From assembly GCA_965203835.1 (NCBI GenBank), contig OZ241919.1:372001-436000 (forward strand): 64,000 nucleotides of DNA, in the 5' to 3' direction. Shown here in pieces: positions 26,271 to 34,866 of this stretch. The position numbers and the translations under genes are program-made. How positions within the stretch are numbered: the stretch's first letter is position 1; each line of letters opens with the position of its first letter. The notes under the pieces are model-generated. The model did not search any database and had not been told where the DNA came from. It saw only the letters and a program-made list of their open reading frames with translations. This DNA comes from CBDCFV01 sp965203835. Its GTDB lineage: Bacteria > Chloroflexota > Dehalococcoidia > Lucifugimonadales > UBA3495.

Positions 26271-26304
26271 GAAAAAGTGGACAGTGATGAACGGAGGATT
26301 CTAC

Positions 26305-27063
26305 TCACGCCTTCACGCTGTGAGCAGCGTGAACCACCCGGAGAAACTGGTCGGCCTGCAGGCTGGCGCCCCCAACAAGCACCCCGTGAATGCACGTCTG
26401 TTCCAAGAAACCGGCGACATTGTCCCCGTTCACGCTGCCGCCGTAGAGGAGCGGCACGTCGGACGCCGCGTCATCGTACATTGAGACCAAAGAAGACCGG
26501 AGGGCGCCGCCCATTATTTCGGCGGCGATTTCCGGCGTCGCCGCTTGCCCGGTGCCGATGGCCCATACAGGTTCGTAAGCAACCAGCAAGCCCCTTATGT
26601 CAACTATGCCGTCCAGGGCCGTCCGCAGTTGCTTGTCCACCACGTCCCCGGCGTCACCCTCTTCCCGTTGCTCCAGGGTTTCGCCGACGCACAGGATGGG
26701 GTTCAGACCGTGGGCGAAGGCTGCCTTGACCTTGAGGTTGACCAGTTCATCGGTCTCGCCGAAAATCTGGCGGCGCTCCGAGTGGCCCAACAGCACGTAG
26801 TCGCAGAGGCCTTGCAGCATGGGCGGCGATGTTTCCCCTGTGAAAGCCCCGCTGGGCTCGCAGTACATGTTTTGAGCGCCGACCCTGATGGCCGAGCCGT
26901 CCACAACACTCCGTACAGATTGCAGGGATATAAAGGGTGGGCAGAGGATAACGTCAGCAGTGCATCCCGCGGGTATGCCGTCCCTGACTGCCGCGGCCAA
27001 CCGGACGGCTTCATCCAAGGTAGTGTTCATCTTCCAGTTGGCTGCTATGGTCGTGAGCGGCAT
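26305..27063 (-). CDS. tpiA: Triosephosphate isomerase
   Basis: The 252-residue TIM barrel has Lys in AANWKMNTT, catalytic His in VLLGHSERR, catalytic Glu in VAYEPVWAIGTG and the phosphate-binding LLYGGSVNGDNVAGFL and GVLVGGASL. It interconverts DHAP and glyceraldehyde-3-phosphate. The ATG at 27063 has AAGGGAG 8 nt upstream. It follows pgk and apgM on the same strand, forming a lower-glycolysis cluster. Confidence 0.96.
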   Translation of the reverse strand: MPLTTIAANWKMNTTLDEAVRLAAAVRDGIPAGCTADVILCPPFISLQSVRSVVDGSAIRVGAQNMYCEPSGAFTGETSPPMLQGLCDYVLLGHSERRQIFGETDELVNLKVKAAFAHGLNPILCVGETLEQREEGDAGDVVDKQLRTALDGIVDIRGLLVAYEPVWAIGTGQAATPEIAAEIMGGALRSSLVSMYDDAASDVPLLYGGSVNGDNVAGFLEQTCIHGVLVGGASLQADQFLRVVHAAHSVKA

Positions 27064-27092
27064 CGAGCCGACTCCCTTGCCTGCAGAAATGC

Positions 27093-28298
27093 CTAAGGAC
27101 CGAACTTGGTGAGTTTCCCCGCGTGCGACATGGCCAGCAGCATGACCTGGGTGGCTTGGATACGGCCAATGGAGCCTTGGCCGCAAGCCCGTTCATCAAA
27201 GCTGGGTATTCCTTCGCCCTTGGTGAGCTTGGAGTGAAGCATAAAGGGCACCGGGTGCCAGCTATGGGCCGCCATGATGGCGGGTGTGGCGTGGTCGCCT
27301 GCCACCATGAACACGTCGGGTTCCAAGGCGCGAATCTGCGGGATGAACGGGTCCAACTCCTCCAAACGCTTTACCTTGGCGTCGAAGTCCCCATCCTCGC
27401 CCGCGGCGTCGGCCGGCTTGTAGTGGATGAAGAAGAAATCGTGGTCGTTGTAGTGTTGTCTCAGAGTATCGACTTCGTCGCCAAAGGTATGGCCTGTCGG
27501 AATTACCCTCATCCCCGACACGGTCGCCAAGCCCCGGTACATGGGATAGGCGGCGATTCCCACCGGGTCCAAGCGGTAGACATCGCCCATGGGCGGCAAA
27601 CTGGGCAACTGGGCGAAACCGCGTAGCAACACCATGTTTGCCCGTTCTTCTTCAGCCAGCAACCGGCGCGCTTGGTCGACAAACCCATTCACCAATGCGG
27701 CGGTCTTGTCCGCTTCGGGCGACAGCGCCCGTACAGGCAAGGCGGCAGCGCCGGTGATTTGGGGATCGGTCTCGGAGAGCTGTTCGGAAAGCCCTTCTCC
27801 CCTCAGATGCAGCACGAACCGGTAGTCCTGCACCGGGTAGATACGCAACTCCGCGCCGTCCACTTCGATGCGGTCCATACGCTCGCAAAGTGGGGCGCTA
27901 AGCTCCGTCGGGATGCGCCCCGCCCGTCGGTCCACCAAGAGTCCGTCGCCGTCGACGGTGCAGAAATTCCCGCGGGCGGCCACGTCTCCGGGTTGGAGTT
28001 CTATGTCAATCCCCAGCGCCTCCAGGACACCCCGGCCAATCTGGTGTTTCAGAGGGTTATATCCGAACAGCGCAAGGTGTCCCGGGCCGCTGCCGGGAGC
28101 TACACCCGGCAAGACCGGTGTGGTCAACCCGCAGGCGCTCTCCTTGGCCATGGCGTCAAGGTTGGGCGTGTGGGCGGTCTCCAACTCGGACAAACCGGTA
28201 TCCGGGTGGGCCAACCCTCCCAAACCGTCCACCACAAGCATGACGATCTTGCTCTGGGTGGGAACGTAACAGTCGCGTAGTTCTTGCTCGTCGATCAT
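27093..28298 (-). CDS. apgM: 2,3-bisphosphoglycerate-independent phosphoglycerate mutase, archaeal type
   Basis: The 401-residue protein belongs to the alkaline-phosphatase superfamily: VMLVVDGLGGLAHPDTG with the metal-binding Asp, ETAHTPNLDAMAKES, GVAPGSGPGHLALFGYNP with the catalytic Ser region, and the metal ligands in HYKPADAAGEDGDF and MVAGDHATPA. It converts 3- to 2-phosphoglycerate without 2,3-BPG. The archaeal (ApgM) rather than GpmI type is indicated by its length and the GPGHLALFGY motif. It stands between pgk and tpiA. Confidence 0.93.
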   Translation of the reverse strand: MIDEQELRDCYVPTQSKIVMLVVDGLGGLAHPDTGLSELETAHTPNLDAMAKESACGLTTPVLPGVAPGSGPGHLALFGYNPLKHQIGRGVLEALGIDIELQPGDVAARGNFCTVDGDGLLVDRRAGRIPTELSAPLCERMDRIEVDGAELRIYPVQDYRFVLHLRGEGLSEQLSETDPQITGAAALPVRALSPEADKTAALVNGFVDQARRLLAEEERANMVLLRGFAQLPSLPPMGDVYRLDPVGIAAYPMYRGLATVSGMRVIPTGHTFGDEVDTLRQHYNDHDFFFIHYKPADAAGEDGDFDAKVKRLEELDPFIPQIRALEPDVFMVAGDHATPAIMAAHSWHPVPFMLHSKLTKGEGIPSFDERACGQGSIGRIQATQVMLLAMSHAGKLTKFGP

Positions 28299-28316
28299 CC
28301 ATCAATCCCTGTATAG

Positions 28317-29513
28317 CTAAGCTTCCGGTAACGCGGCGATGCCCGGCAGTTCCTTGCCTTCCAAGAACTCCAGCGACGCGCCCCCGCCGGTGGAAACGTG
28401 GGTCATTTTGTCCATCAGGCCCAACGCTTCCACTGCCTCGGCGGTGGAGCCGCCGCCTACTACAGTCGTCACTCCTTCCCTGCCGGCAATGGCTTGGGCC
28501 ACCACGCGGGTGCCTTCGCTGAAGCGGTCCATCTCGAACACACCCATGGGGCCATTCCAGATGATGGTCCTGCAACCCGACAATGCCTGAGCAAACTCTT
28601 GCCTTGCAATGGGGCCGATGTCCATTATAAAAGAAGCTTCAGGCACATCGTCTGCCAACGCTACCTGTGTCAGACGCGGCGACGCATCAAAATCGCTTGC
28701 GACGACCAAATCCGTCGGCAGGTGGACGGTAATGTTGTCCTTGGAGGCCCGTTCCAGGATTTCCCTTGCAAAGTCCAGCCGGTCCTCTTCTATGCGGGAA
28801 GCCCCGGTGTTATAGCCCATGGCGTTCAGGAAGGTTACGCACATGCCGCCGCCGATGAACAGGTGGTCGAGTTTGTCCAGCAGGTTTTCCAACACCAGTA
28901 TTTTGTCGCTTACCTTGGCGCCCCCCATCAAAGCCGCCAACGGCTTTTCCGGGGACTCCAGGGCGCGACCCATGGAGTTGACCTCCTTCTCTACCAAGAA
29001 CCCCATAGCCGAAGGCAAATACTCGGTGATTCCGACGGTGGAGGCGTGGGCACGGTGGGCTACGGCGAAAGCGTCCATCACGAACACGTCGGCCAGCCTC
29101 GCCAAGGCTTGGGAAAACTCAGGCGAGTTTTTCTCTTCACCGGCGTCAAACCGCAGATTCTCCAGCAGTACAACGTCTCCGGCGTTCATGGAAGTGATGG
29201 CCGCGTCGACTTCAGGGCCGTGCACATGCGGCAGGCTGCGAACGGGATGGTCGAGCAGGACGGCCAAACGGTCGCCGACCGGCGCCAGCCTCAGGTCTTC
29301 CACCACCTGCCCGCGGGGGCGGCCCAAGTGGGAACAAAGGATGACCTTGCTGCCCTTATCTATCAAGTAACGGATTGTAGGCAGCGTGGCGCGGAGGCGT
29401 TGATCGTAAAGGGCTATGGCCTCAACTCCCTGCTCTATGGGGACGTTGAAATCGACCCGCACCAAGACTCGCTTGCCTTCAACATCAAGGCTGGTAAGAC
29501 TGCGTTTAGCCAT
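28317..29513 (-). CDS. pgk: Phosphoglycerate kinase
   Basis: The 398-residue enzyme has RVLVRVDFNVP at the N-terminus, SHLGRPRG, LLENLRFDAGEEKN, ALMGGAKVSDKI and the C-terminal nucleotide motif WNGPMGVFEMDRFSEGT and GGGSTAEAVEALG. It transfers phosphate from 1,3-BPG to ADP. Its ATG at 29513 lies inside the end of the preceding prenyl-synthase-like gene, with AAGGAA upstream, implying translational coupling. Confidence 0.97.
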   Translation of the reverse strand: MAKRSLTSLDVEGKRVLVRVDFNVPIEQGVEAIALYDQRLRATLPTIRYLIDKGSKVILCSHLGRPRGQVVEDLRLAPVGDRLAVLLDHPVRSLPHVHGPEVDAAITSMNAGDVVLLENLRFDAGEEKNSPEFSQALARLADVFVMDAFAVAHRAHASTVGITEYLPSAMGFLVEKEVNSMGRALESPEKPLAALMGGAKVSDKILVLENLLDKLDHLFIGGGMCVTFLNAMGYNTGASRIEEDRLDFAREILERASKDNITVHLPTDLVVASDFDASPRLTQVALADDVPEASFIMDIGPIARQEFAQALSGCRTIIWNGPMGVFEMDRFSEGTRVVAQAIAGREGVTTVVGGGSTAEAVEALGLMDKMTHVSTGGGASLEFLEGKELPGIAALPEA

Positions 29514-30528
29514 TTCCTTCTACAGCCCACTTGGTAATATCGCGGATGGAGTCCAGCCAATCGTCGGAGACTCCCGCCGCTCTGAATCCCTCCAGCGCTT
29601 CTTGAGCAAGTTCCACAGCCTTCTCTTCAGCGAAACTGCGGGCGCCGGCGTCATCCAGGATGGCGACTATCCGGGCCGCGTCATCGGGGTCCAGAACGCG
29701 TTTGGCGTAAATGTTGCCCAGTTCCCGCTTGGTGGATACGGGGGAATTCTCCAGAGTGTGAATGAGAGGGAGGCTCTTCTTCTTGTTCAGCAGGTTGCTG
29801 GGGGTCATCCCGTCGCCGCGCTGGCCCCATAGGTCAGCCACATCCAGGCTGACCTGCCACGCCATGCCAAGGGAGCGTCCTGCTTGGTGGAAACCGTCGC
29901 AGACTGTATCGTCGGCTCCGGCGGCGACGGCGCCTATCTCGGCGGCGCAACCAGCCAAGGCCCCGGTCTTCCGGCCAATCATGTCGTAGTAGGTGCCGCT
30001 GGTCACCATCAACCGGTCTTGAAAGTCCAGGTCCAGGAACTGCCCCTCACAAAGTGACAGGCAGGCCCGATCCAAAGCCAAAACCGAGCGTAGCACACGC
30101 TCCGCCGGCACCCCCCGCTGGGCCAGGCGCATTATAGTTGTGCGCCCAAGGGCGTGCAAGCCATCGCCCGCGTTAATGGCTTGGGCGGGACCCCACACCC
30201 ACCACACGCTTGGCCGGTCTTCCGCGACGGTCCGGGCGGACTGGACGTCGCCATGCACGAGGGTGAAGTTATGCACCAACTCAACCGCGGCGGCGGCAGG
30301 AGCGGCCTGCTGAAAGTCGTTTCCAAGCGCGTCGCAGGCGGCAAAGGCAATCGCCGCTTGAAAATTGAGCGGCGATACACCGGCAACCGTCTGCCCGGCT
30401 TGGTCGGTCCACCCCAAGTGGTAGCGCAACACGTCGTACAGGAACCCGTGTCGGGACTCGAACACGTCCCGCAATTCTTGGTCCAACGCTTGTTGATAGG
30501 CTTCATACTTGGGGACCGCAGTCGTCAT
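29506..30528 (-). CDS. Polyprenyl synthetase-family protein with degenerate aspartate-rich motifs
   Basis: The 340-residue all-helical protein aligns with trans-prenyltransferases: ELVHNFTLVHGDVQSAR, RPSVWWVWGPAQAINAGDGLHALG, GMAWQVSLDVADLWG and NLLNKKKSLPLIHTL. The first aspartate-rich motif, normally DDxxD, reads GDVQS (residues 93-97), and the second reads LDVAD. These aspartates hold the Mg-diphosphate of the allylic substrate, so ordinary chain elongation is doubtful. Start ATG 30528; a TTG 15 nt upstream is possible. It overlaps pgk by 8 nt. Confidence 0.82.
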   Translation of the reverse strand: MTTAVPKYEAYQQALDQELRDVFESRHGFLYDVLRYHLGWTDQAGQTVAGVSPLNFQAAIAFAACDALGNDFQQAAPAAAAVELVHNFTLVHGDVQSARTVAEDRPSVWWVWGPAQAINAGDGLHALGRTTIMRLAQRGVPAERVLRSVLALDRACLSLCEGQFLDLDFQDRLMVTSGTYYDMIGRKTGALAGCAAEIGAVAAGADDTVCDGFHQAGRSLGMAWQVSLDVADLWGQRGDGMTPSNLLNKKKSLPLIHTLENSPVSTKRELGNIYAKRVLDPDDAARIVAILDDAGARSFAEEKAVELAQEALEGFRAAGVSDDWLDSIRDITKWAVEGNG

Positions 30529-30576
30529 TCCAACTCTCAGCAAAAAACGGGTAATACGGATTCAGGCAACGCAACG

Positions 30577-31188
30577 TCAACGCCAATACGCGGCGACATC
30601 CTCAAAAGGCACCACGCCCTGGCGTATCAGCTTGGGACAATCCTCTGTTATGTCAACTATGGTTGAGGCAGTGCCCACCGGTTCTGGGCCGGAGGCGACG
30701 ACGTAGTCGACCTTGTCACCCAGTTGGGCGGTCAGTTCCTCGAGGCTCTTCAGGTCTGCATCGCCACTCCGGTTAGCACTGGTGCCGGTAATGGGGCCGC
30801 CAAACAAGCGAGCCAGAGACCTGGGCACGGGATGGTCGGGCATCCGCACCGCCACCGTGGACGCCCCGGCTGTCAGCAAGTCCGGCACGGTGACGGCCTT
30901 GGTCACTATCAGGGTCAACGGTCCCGGCCAGTACCTGTCTGTCAAAGCCTTGGCTACGGGAGTCACGTCGTCCACCACCATCTCGAATTGTTCCCAACTG
31001 TCGATGAGGACCGGTAAGGCCAGCCCTTCGGGTCTTTCCTTTATATCGAAGACCTTTCGCAGAGCAGCCGGGTTGAAAACGTCCGCTCCCAAGCCGTAAA
31101 GGGTGTCCGTCGGGAATGCCACGACTCCGCCATTGCGAAGCACCTGCACACCCCTTTCCAATTCACGTTGTGATACCTCAACAGGCAT
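30577..31188 (-). CDS. tsaC: L-threonylcarbamoyladenylate synthase (Sua5/YrdC/TsaC)
   Basis: The 203-residue YrdC domain contains GGVVAFPTDTLYGLGADVFN, KERPEGLALPVLI, RYWPGPLTLIVTK, VAVRMPDHPVPRSL and GPITGTSANRSGD. It makes threonylcarbamoyl-AMP from Thr, bicarbonate and ATP for t6A37 of ANN-decoding tRNAs. It lacks the extra C-terminal Sua5 domain, so it is TsaC-type. It appears to be the first gene of the leftward housekeeping block. Confidence 0.94.
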   Translation of the reverse strand: MPVEVSQRELERGVQVLRNGGVVAFPTDTLYGLGADVFNPAALRKVFDIKERPEGLALPVLIDSWEQFEMVVDDVTPVAKALTDRYWPGPLTLIVTKAVTVPDLLTAGASTVAVRMPDHPVPRSLARLFGGPITGTSANRSGDADLKSLEELTAQLGDKVDYVVASGPEPVGTASTIVDITEDCPKLIRQGVVPFEDVAAYWR

Positions 31189-31450
31189 CAGTTATATTCG
31201 CCAAGCATAGTTTTCCGCAGCCACATGGCGAGTATAGCATAGTCTCTCAGGGTCTCAGCGGCCGACCACACTAATCAAGCCTTATCGCCCTTCCGTAACA
31301 GTGCCCTTGCCAGTGGGATGGAACGCTCAGGACACGTTCATAAGAGGTGGAGGATGGTATACTCGATGCACTCGGGATAATGGTGGTGGCTGCACAACAC
31401 GCAGCAAAACATCTGAGATATTCGACCGATTGGCATGGGCCGGGTGTGCT

Positions 31451-32077
31451 TTGGATAGCGTATTCATCTACTGGGATAACTCCAACATTTTCATAGAGGC
31501 TCAGCGATTGGCCGAAGAGCGCGGTGAAGGACCGGATGCTCGCCAAAGGGTACGGATTCACTTCGACAACATGCTGCGGCTGGCTCATGCCGACCGCAGG
31601 GTTCAGAAAGCGTTTGCCGCCGGTTCAGTCCCGCCAGAGATGCGGCAGCTATGGAACAGGTTGGAAAGCAACGGTGTTGAGGTGCAACTGTTCGACCGAG
31701 GCAGTTCCGAGCGAGGCGAGCAGGAAATCCCTGACCGGGTCCTTCAGTTGAGGATGCTGGAAGATGCCTTGGACTACAACGGCGACCCGGGCATAGTTGT
31801 GCTACTCACAGGAGACGGCGCAGGATACACTGAGGGAGCGGGCTTTCACAGCACCCTGGAACGTATGCACCGTCGAGGATGGCGTGTAGAAATCCTTTCA
31901 TGGGCCCATTCCTGTAACCAACGGATGCGCCGATGGGCGGAAGAGAACGGTGTGTTTGTTCCGCTCGACGACTTCTACGAAACGATCACTTTTATGGAGC
32001 AATCCAGACCTGGATTCGAGTTGGCCCAAGGTAGAGGGCCCTCGGACTTGGATTTAGCGAGGCGGCCTGTTGCCTGA
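31451..32077 (+). CDS. NYN/PIN-like domain nuclease-family protein
   Basis: The domain begins VFIYWDNSNIFIEAQRLAEE, with the first conserved Asp of NYN (YacP/LabA-like) RNases, continues with IVVLLTGDGAGYTEGAGFHSTLERMHRRGWRVEILSW, where TGDGAG carries the second acid cluster, and ends in NGVFVPLDDFYETITFM. NYN proteins are predicted metal-dependent RNases. The frame is open to 31301, but the first 50 residues are low-quality (Cys/Thr/Gly-rich), so TTG 31451 or 31430 is preferred; no strong ribosome site decides. It overlaps the next gene by 8 nt. Confidence 0.75.
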   Translation: MDSVFIYWDNSNIFIEAQRLAEERGEGPDARQRVRIHFDNMLRLAHADRRVQKAFAAGSVPPEMRQLWNRLESNGVEVQLFDRGSSERGEQEIPDRVLQLRMLEDALDYNGDPGIVVLLTGDGAGYTEGAGFHSTLERMHRRGWRVEILSWAHSCNQRMRRWAEENGVFVPLDDFYETITFMEQSRPGFELAQGRGPSDLDLARRPVA

Positions 32078-32483
32078 ATCAGTAGACCCAAACCGGTTGC
32101 GTTTGACCGACGAAGAAGGCTCCGAAGGAGTGCTTCTCGGTCTTCGTTGCCGCGACTGCGACACAACTATCTTCGGCCCCGGCACCTTCTGCCAGCAGTG
32201 CACCTCGGCAGACTTGGAGCCCGTGGAGTTCGGCCAGCAGGGAGTCCTTTACAGCTACACCGTGGTGCGAGTGCCGCCTGCGGGTTGGCCTGGCCCGGTG
32301 CCGTACATCCTGGGACAGGTGGAGTTGGCGGAAGGGCCTCAAGTGTTGGCTGAAATCGTGGACTGCACGGAAGAGGACCTGACTATAGGTATGCCAGTGC
32401 ATCTCGCTTTAAGCACGGTAAGCGTCCAAGAAGGCCAAGGCGAGAAGGTGGTGTATAAGTGGGAAATAGGGAGAGGAGACTAA
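32070..32483 (+). CDS. DUF35 (zinc-ribbon/OB-fold) protein partner of thiolase
   Basis: The 137-residue protein has a rubredoxin-like zinc ribbon (LRCRDCDTTIFGPGTFCQQC, two CxxC pairs) followed by an OB-fold (GVLYSYTVVRVPPAGWPGPVPYILGQVEL). DUF35 proteins bind CoA/acyl-CoA and form complexes with thiolase-like enzymes. It starts at TTG 32070, inside the NYN gene, and the thiolase gene begins 1 nt after its stop, as in archaeal and Chloroflexota HMG/aldolase-thiolase sets. Confidence 0.92.
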   Translation: MPESVDPNRLRLTDEEGSEGVLLGLRCRDCDTTIFGPGTFCQQCTSADLEPVEFGQQGVLYSYTVVRVPPAGWPGPVPYILGQVELAEGPQVLAEIVDCTEEDLTIGMPVHLALSTVSVQEGQGEKVVYKWEIGRGD

Positions 32484-32484
32484 A

Positions 32485-33639
32485 TTGACCACATTCCGTC
32501 CCCAAAGGCAGGTGATGGTGGCAGGCGTTGGCCTCCACCCCTTCGGCAGGTTCCCTGAGAAAGACTTGGCGGGCTTGGCCTTGGACGCCGTCCTCCCAGC
32601 CTTGGACGACGCCGGCGTCCGCTGGCAGGACGTTCAAGTCGCCTACTTCGGACACGTCTACTACCACGGCATGTCGGTGGGTGAGACCGCGTTGTCCAAG
32701 CTGGGCCTTACCGGCGTGCCGATAATCAACGTGGAAAATGCCTGTTCCAGCGGATCCACCGCTTTCTGGCAGGCCTATTGGGGCATCGCCACCGGCATGT
32801 TCGACTTGGCGTTGGCCTTCGGGGCCGAGAAGGTGCCGCGGGGGCCGGTCACCGTCACCGCCGACGACAGCCCGGAGCGTTACATCGGCGGCGATCACAT
32901 GATGGCCGGGTACGCGCTCCGGATGCGCCGGTACATGGAGGAAACCGGGGCCACCGAGGCGGACATCGCCCAAGTCGCGGTCAAGGCCCGGGACAACGCC
33001 GCCCTCAACCCCTACGCCCACCGCTCCGAGCAGCGCACCCTGGCGGAAGTGCTGGAGTCGCGCAAGATCGCCGACCCGCTGACGTTGTTCCAGTGCTGCC
33101 CTACCAGCGAGGGTGCAGCAGCGGCGGTGTTGTGCGCCGAGGAATCGTTGAGCAAGTACGGGATAGACCAAGCAAGGGCCATGAGAGTAGCCGCGGCGGT
33201 GCTGAAATCGGGCAACTACAACGGCAGGGGCAGCGATCATTCGGCCTTCAGCCCCTATCGCACCGAGCCGGCGGCGTTGGAGGCCTATGAGATGAGCGGG
33301 CTAACACCCGGCGACGTTGACTTGGTCCAAGTGCATGACGCCGCCACCATCGGCGAGTTGCAGCAGATTGAGTCCCTGCACTTGGTGCCCTTCGGAGAGG
33401 CTTGGCGGGCCACCGTCGACGGGCGCACGGCCCTCACCGGAGACATTCCCACCAACACCGACGGCGGCCTGCTGGCCATGGGCCATCCCTTCGGGGCCAC
33501 GGGCATACGAATGATTCACGAGACCGTGACGCAGTTGCGGCAGGAAGCGGGGCCGCGGCAAGTAAAAGATGCGGAAGTGGGCTTGGCCCAGTGCTCCGGC
33601 GCCGGAGACGTCACCACGGTCCACATTCTCACCAAGTAG
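32485..33639 (+). CDS. Thiolase-family acetyl-CoA acetyltransferase (SCP2-thiolase-like)
   Basis: The 384-residue protein has the nucleophilic Cys in INVENACSSGSTAFWQA, ALAFGAEKVPRG, HDAATIGELQQIESL, and the C-terminal GGLLAMGHPFGATGIRMIHE and GLAQCSGAGDVTTVHIL. The layout is that of SCP2-like thiolases, which act on acyl-CoAs with a DUF35 subunit. It directly follows the DUF35 gene, so the two are expected to form a complex. Start TTG 32485 or ATG 32515. Confidence 0.92.
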   Translation: MTTFRPQRQVMVAGVGLHPFGRFPEKDLAGLALDAVLPALDDAGVRWQDVQVAYFGHVYYHGMSVGETALSKLGLTGVPIINVENACSSGSTAFWQAYWGIATGMFDLALAFGAEKVPRGPVTVTADDSPERYIGGDHMMAGYALRMRRYMEETGATEADIAQVAVKARDNAALNPYAHRSEQRTLAEVLESRKIADPLTLFQCCPTSEGAAAAVLCAEESLSKYGIDQARAMRVAAAVLKSGNYNGRGSDHSAFSPYRTEPAALEAYEMSGLTPGDVDLVQVHDAATIGELQQIESLHLVPFGEAWRATVDGRTALTGDIPTNTDGGLLAMGHPFGATGIRMIHETVTQLRQEAGPRQVKDAEVGLAQCSGAGDVTTVHILTK

Positions 33640-33640
33640 C

Positions 33641-33682
33641 AGCCTGCCCCTGGCGAGTTTCCCGCCTTCGCGGGAAGGACGG
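33641..33682. repeat. Dispersed palindromic repeat, fragment in inverse orientation
   Basis: The segment AGCCTGCCCC...TTTCCCGCCTTCGCGGGAA matches the reverse complement of the inner part of the copy at 36277-36351 (36303-36337), with few changes. Confidence 0.65.
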
Positions 33683-33710
33683 GAAAGGGGACAGCCCTAC
33701 CGGTAAAGCC

Positions 33711-33995
33711 ATGCCAGACTTCATTATTCTTGGCGCGATGAAGGGACGGTTCGTCTCGGACAACGGGAACCTGTACGACAATTTCCAGATGATGGGGTAC
33801 GTAGAGGCACCCGGCCCGACCGAGGCAGTAACCCAGTTCTTCGACCAAACACCCTACCCCATCCGCTGGGAGGACGTCGAATATATGTGGGCCCTCCGAT
33901 TGGCGGAAACGGGCGTCAACCCTCTATATGGCGACTACCCTCGTGTTTATGTCGAGTCGCTGCGCCGCCGCTGGGACCCGGACTCGCCACCCTGA
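33711..33995 (+). CDS. Small hypothetical protein (94 aa)
   Basis: The 94-residue product runs from ATG 33711: DFIILGAMKGRFVSDNGNLYDN, then AVTQFFDQTPYPIRWEDVEYMWALRLAETG and YVESLRRRWD. GGGAAAGGGG lies 20 nt upstream. The sequence looks protein-like, with balanced composition, but I know no family. The same frame is open upstream through the repeat into the thiolase gene, which weakens the coding case. It could be a phage-tail-like or structural small protein; no real evidence. Confidence 0.5.
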   Translation: MPDFIILGAMKGRFVSDNGNLYDNFQMMGYVEAPGPTEAVTQFFDQTPYPIRWEDVEYMWALRLAETGVNPLYGDYPRVYVESLRRRWDPDSPP

Positions 33996-34016
33996 AGCTG
34001 CTTCCGGTTGTCCCGT

Positions 34017-34805
34017 CTACGAAGGGAGGTCGCTGGCAAACTGGCGCAACCGCCCGAACTCCGTCCTGAAGCCTTCGGCCATAGCCCTGCGGTCGGTGCC
34101 GTGGAGGATGAACCGCGCGCCCTGGCTGATCCAGTAGGTGGAAAGCTCCGGCGTTTGATGGTGCACCAGCACGGGAATGTCCTTGGCCCCGGCCGTGTCG
34201 ATGATGTGTTTGACTGTATTCTGGTACTCCGGACGGTCGTACTGGTCGGGGAATCCCAGTGATATGCTCATGTCGTTCGGGCCTACGAAGATGCCGTCTA
34301 TGTCCGGGACTTCCAGGATATCGGACAGATTCTCAACGGCGGCAACGCTCTCGATGCCGATGATGGCGACGTTGTTCTTGTTGCGTTCTTCCAAGTAGGC
34401 CTTGGTGGCGTCGCTGACGTGCTCCCCCGTGGCCATGAGCTTCCGCACCGCTTCTCCTTTAAGAGGACGCCACTTGGCCGCAGCCACTACTTCGACGGCT
34501 TCGTCAACCGTTTCGCAGTACGGCGCCAGAATGCCTTGGGCGCCGGCGTCGATGGCCATGGTGACGTAGTGGGAGTCGGGTATGGGGATGCGGACTATCG
34601 GGACCACGCCGGTGGTGTTGAACATCGTCAGGTAATCGCCAAGCTCGCCGCGCCCTCGGGAACTGTGCTCCGTGTCAATGATCACGTAGTCCAACCCCAC
34701 GCCGTCCAACACGGGCGCCCACCTGGGGTTCCGGTTGAGGCTTATCATGGTGCCGAATACCCGGCCACCGGATTTCAGCGTCGCTTTTAGCTCTGCACCG
34801 TTCAT
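34017..34805 (-). CDS. HpcH/HpaI aldolase family protein
   Basis: The 262-residue TIM barrel has LDYVIIDTEHSSRGRGELGDY, VPIVRIPIPDSHYVTMAIDAGAQGILAPYCETVDEA, IIGIESVAAVENLSDILEVPDIDGIFVGPNDMSISLG and FILHGTDRR. The Glu in GIES and Asp in GPND are the metal ligands of 2-keto-3-deoxy acid aldolases. It cleaves a hydroxy-keto acid to pyruvate and an aldehyde; substrate unknown. ATG 34805 has GGGGGAGG upstream. An M20 peptidase gene precedes it on the same strand. Confidence 0.92.
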   Translation of the reverse strand: MNGAELKATLKSGGRVFGTMISLNRNPRWAPVLDGVGLDYVIIDTEHSSRGRGELGDYLTMFNTTGVVPIVRIPIPDSHYVTMAIDAGAQGILAPYCETVDEAVEVVAAAKWRPLKGEAVRKLMATGEHVSDATKAYLEERNKNNVAIIGIESVAAVENLSDILEVPDIDGIFVGPNDMSISLGFPDQYDRPEYQNTVKHIIDTAGAKDIPVLVHHQTPELSTYWISQGARFILHGTDRRAMAEGFRTEFGRLRQFASDLPS

Positions 34806-34866
34806 GTCACCGTCCTCCCCCCGCATTCGCGGGGGTGACTCTTTTGATTTTCAGTGTTGCCGACTG

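Noticed and set aside
28398..29537. A 379-codon open frame on the plus strand
   Set aside because: It is the shadow of pgk, which has complete family motifs on the other strand.
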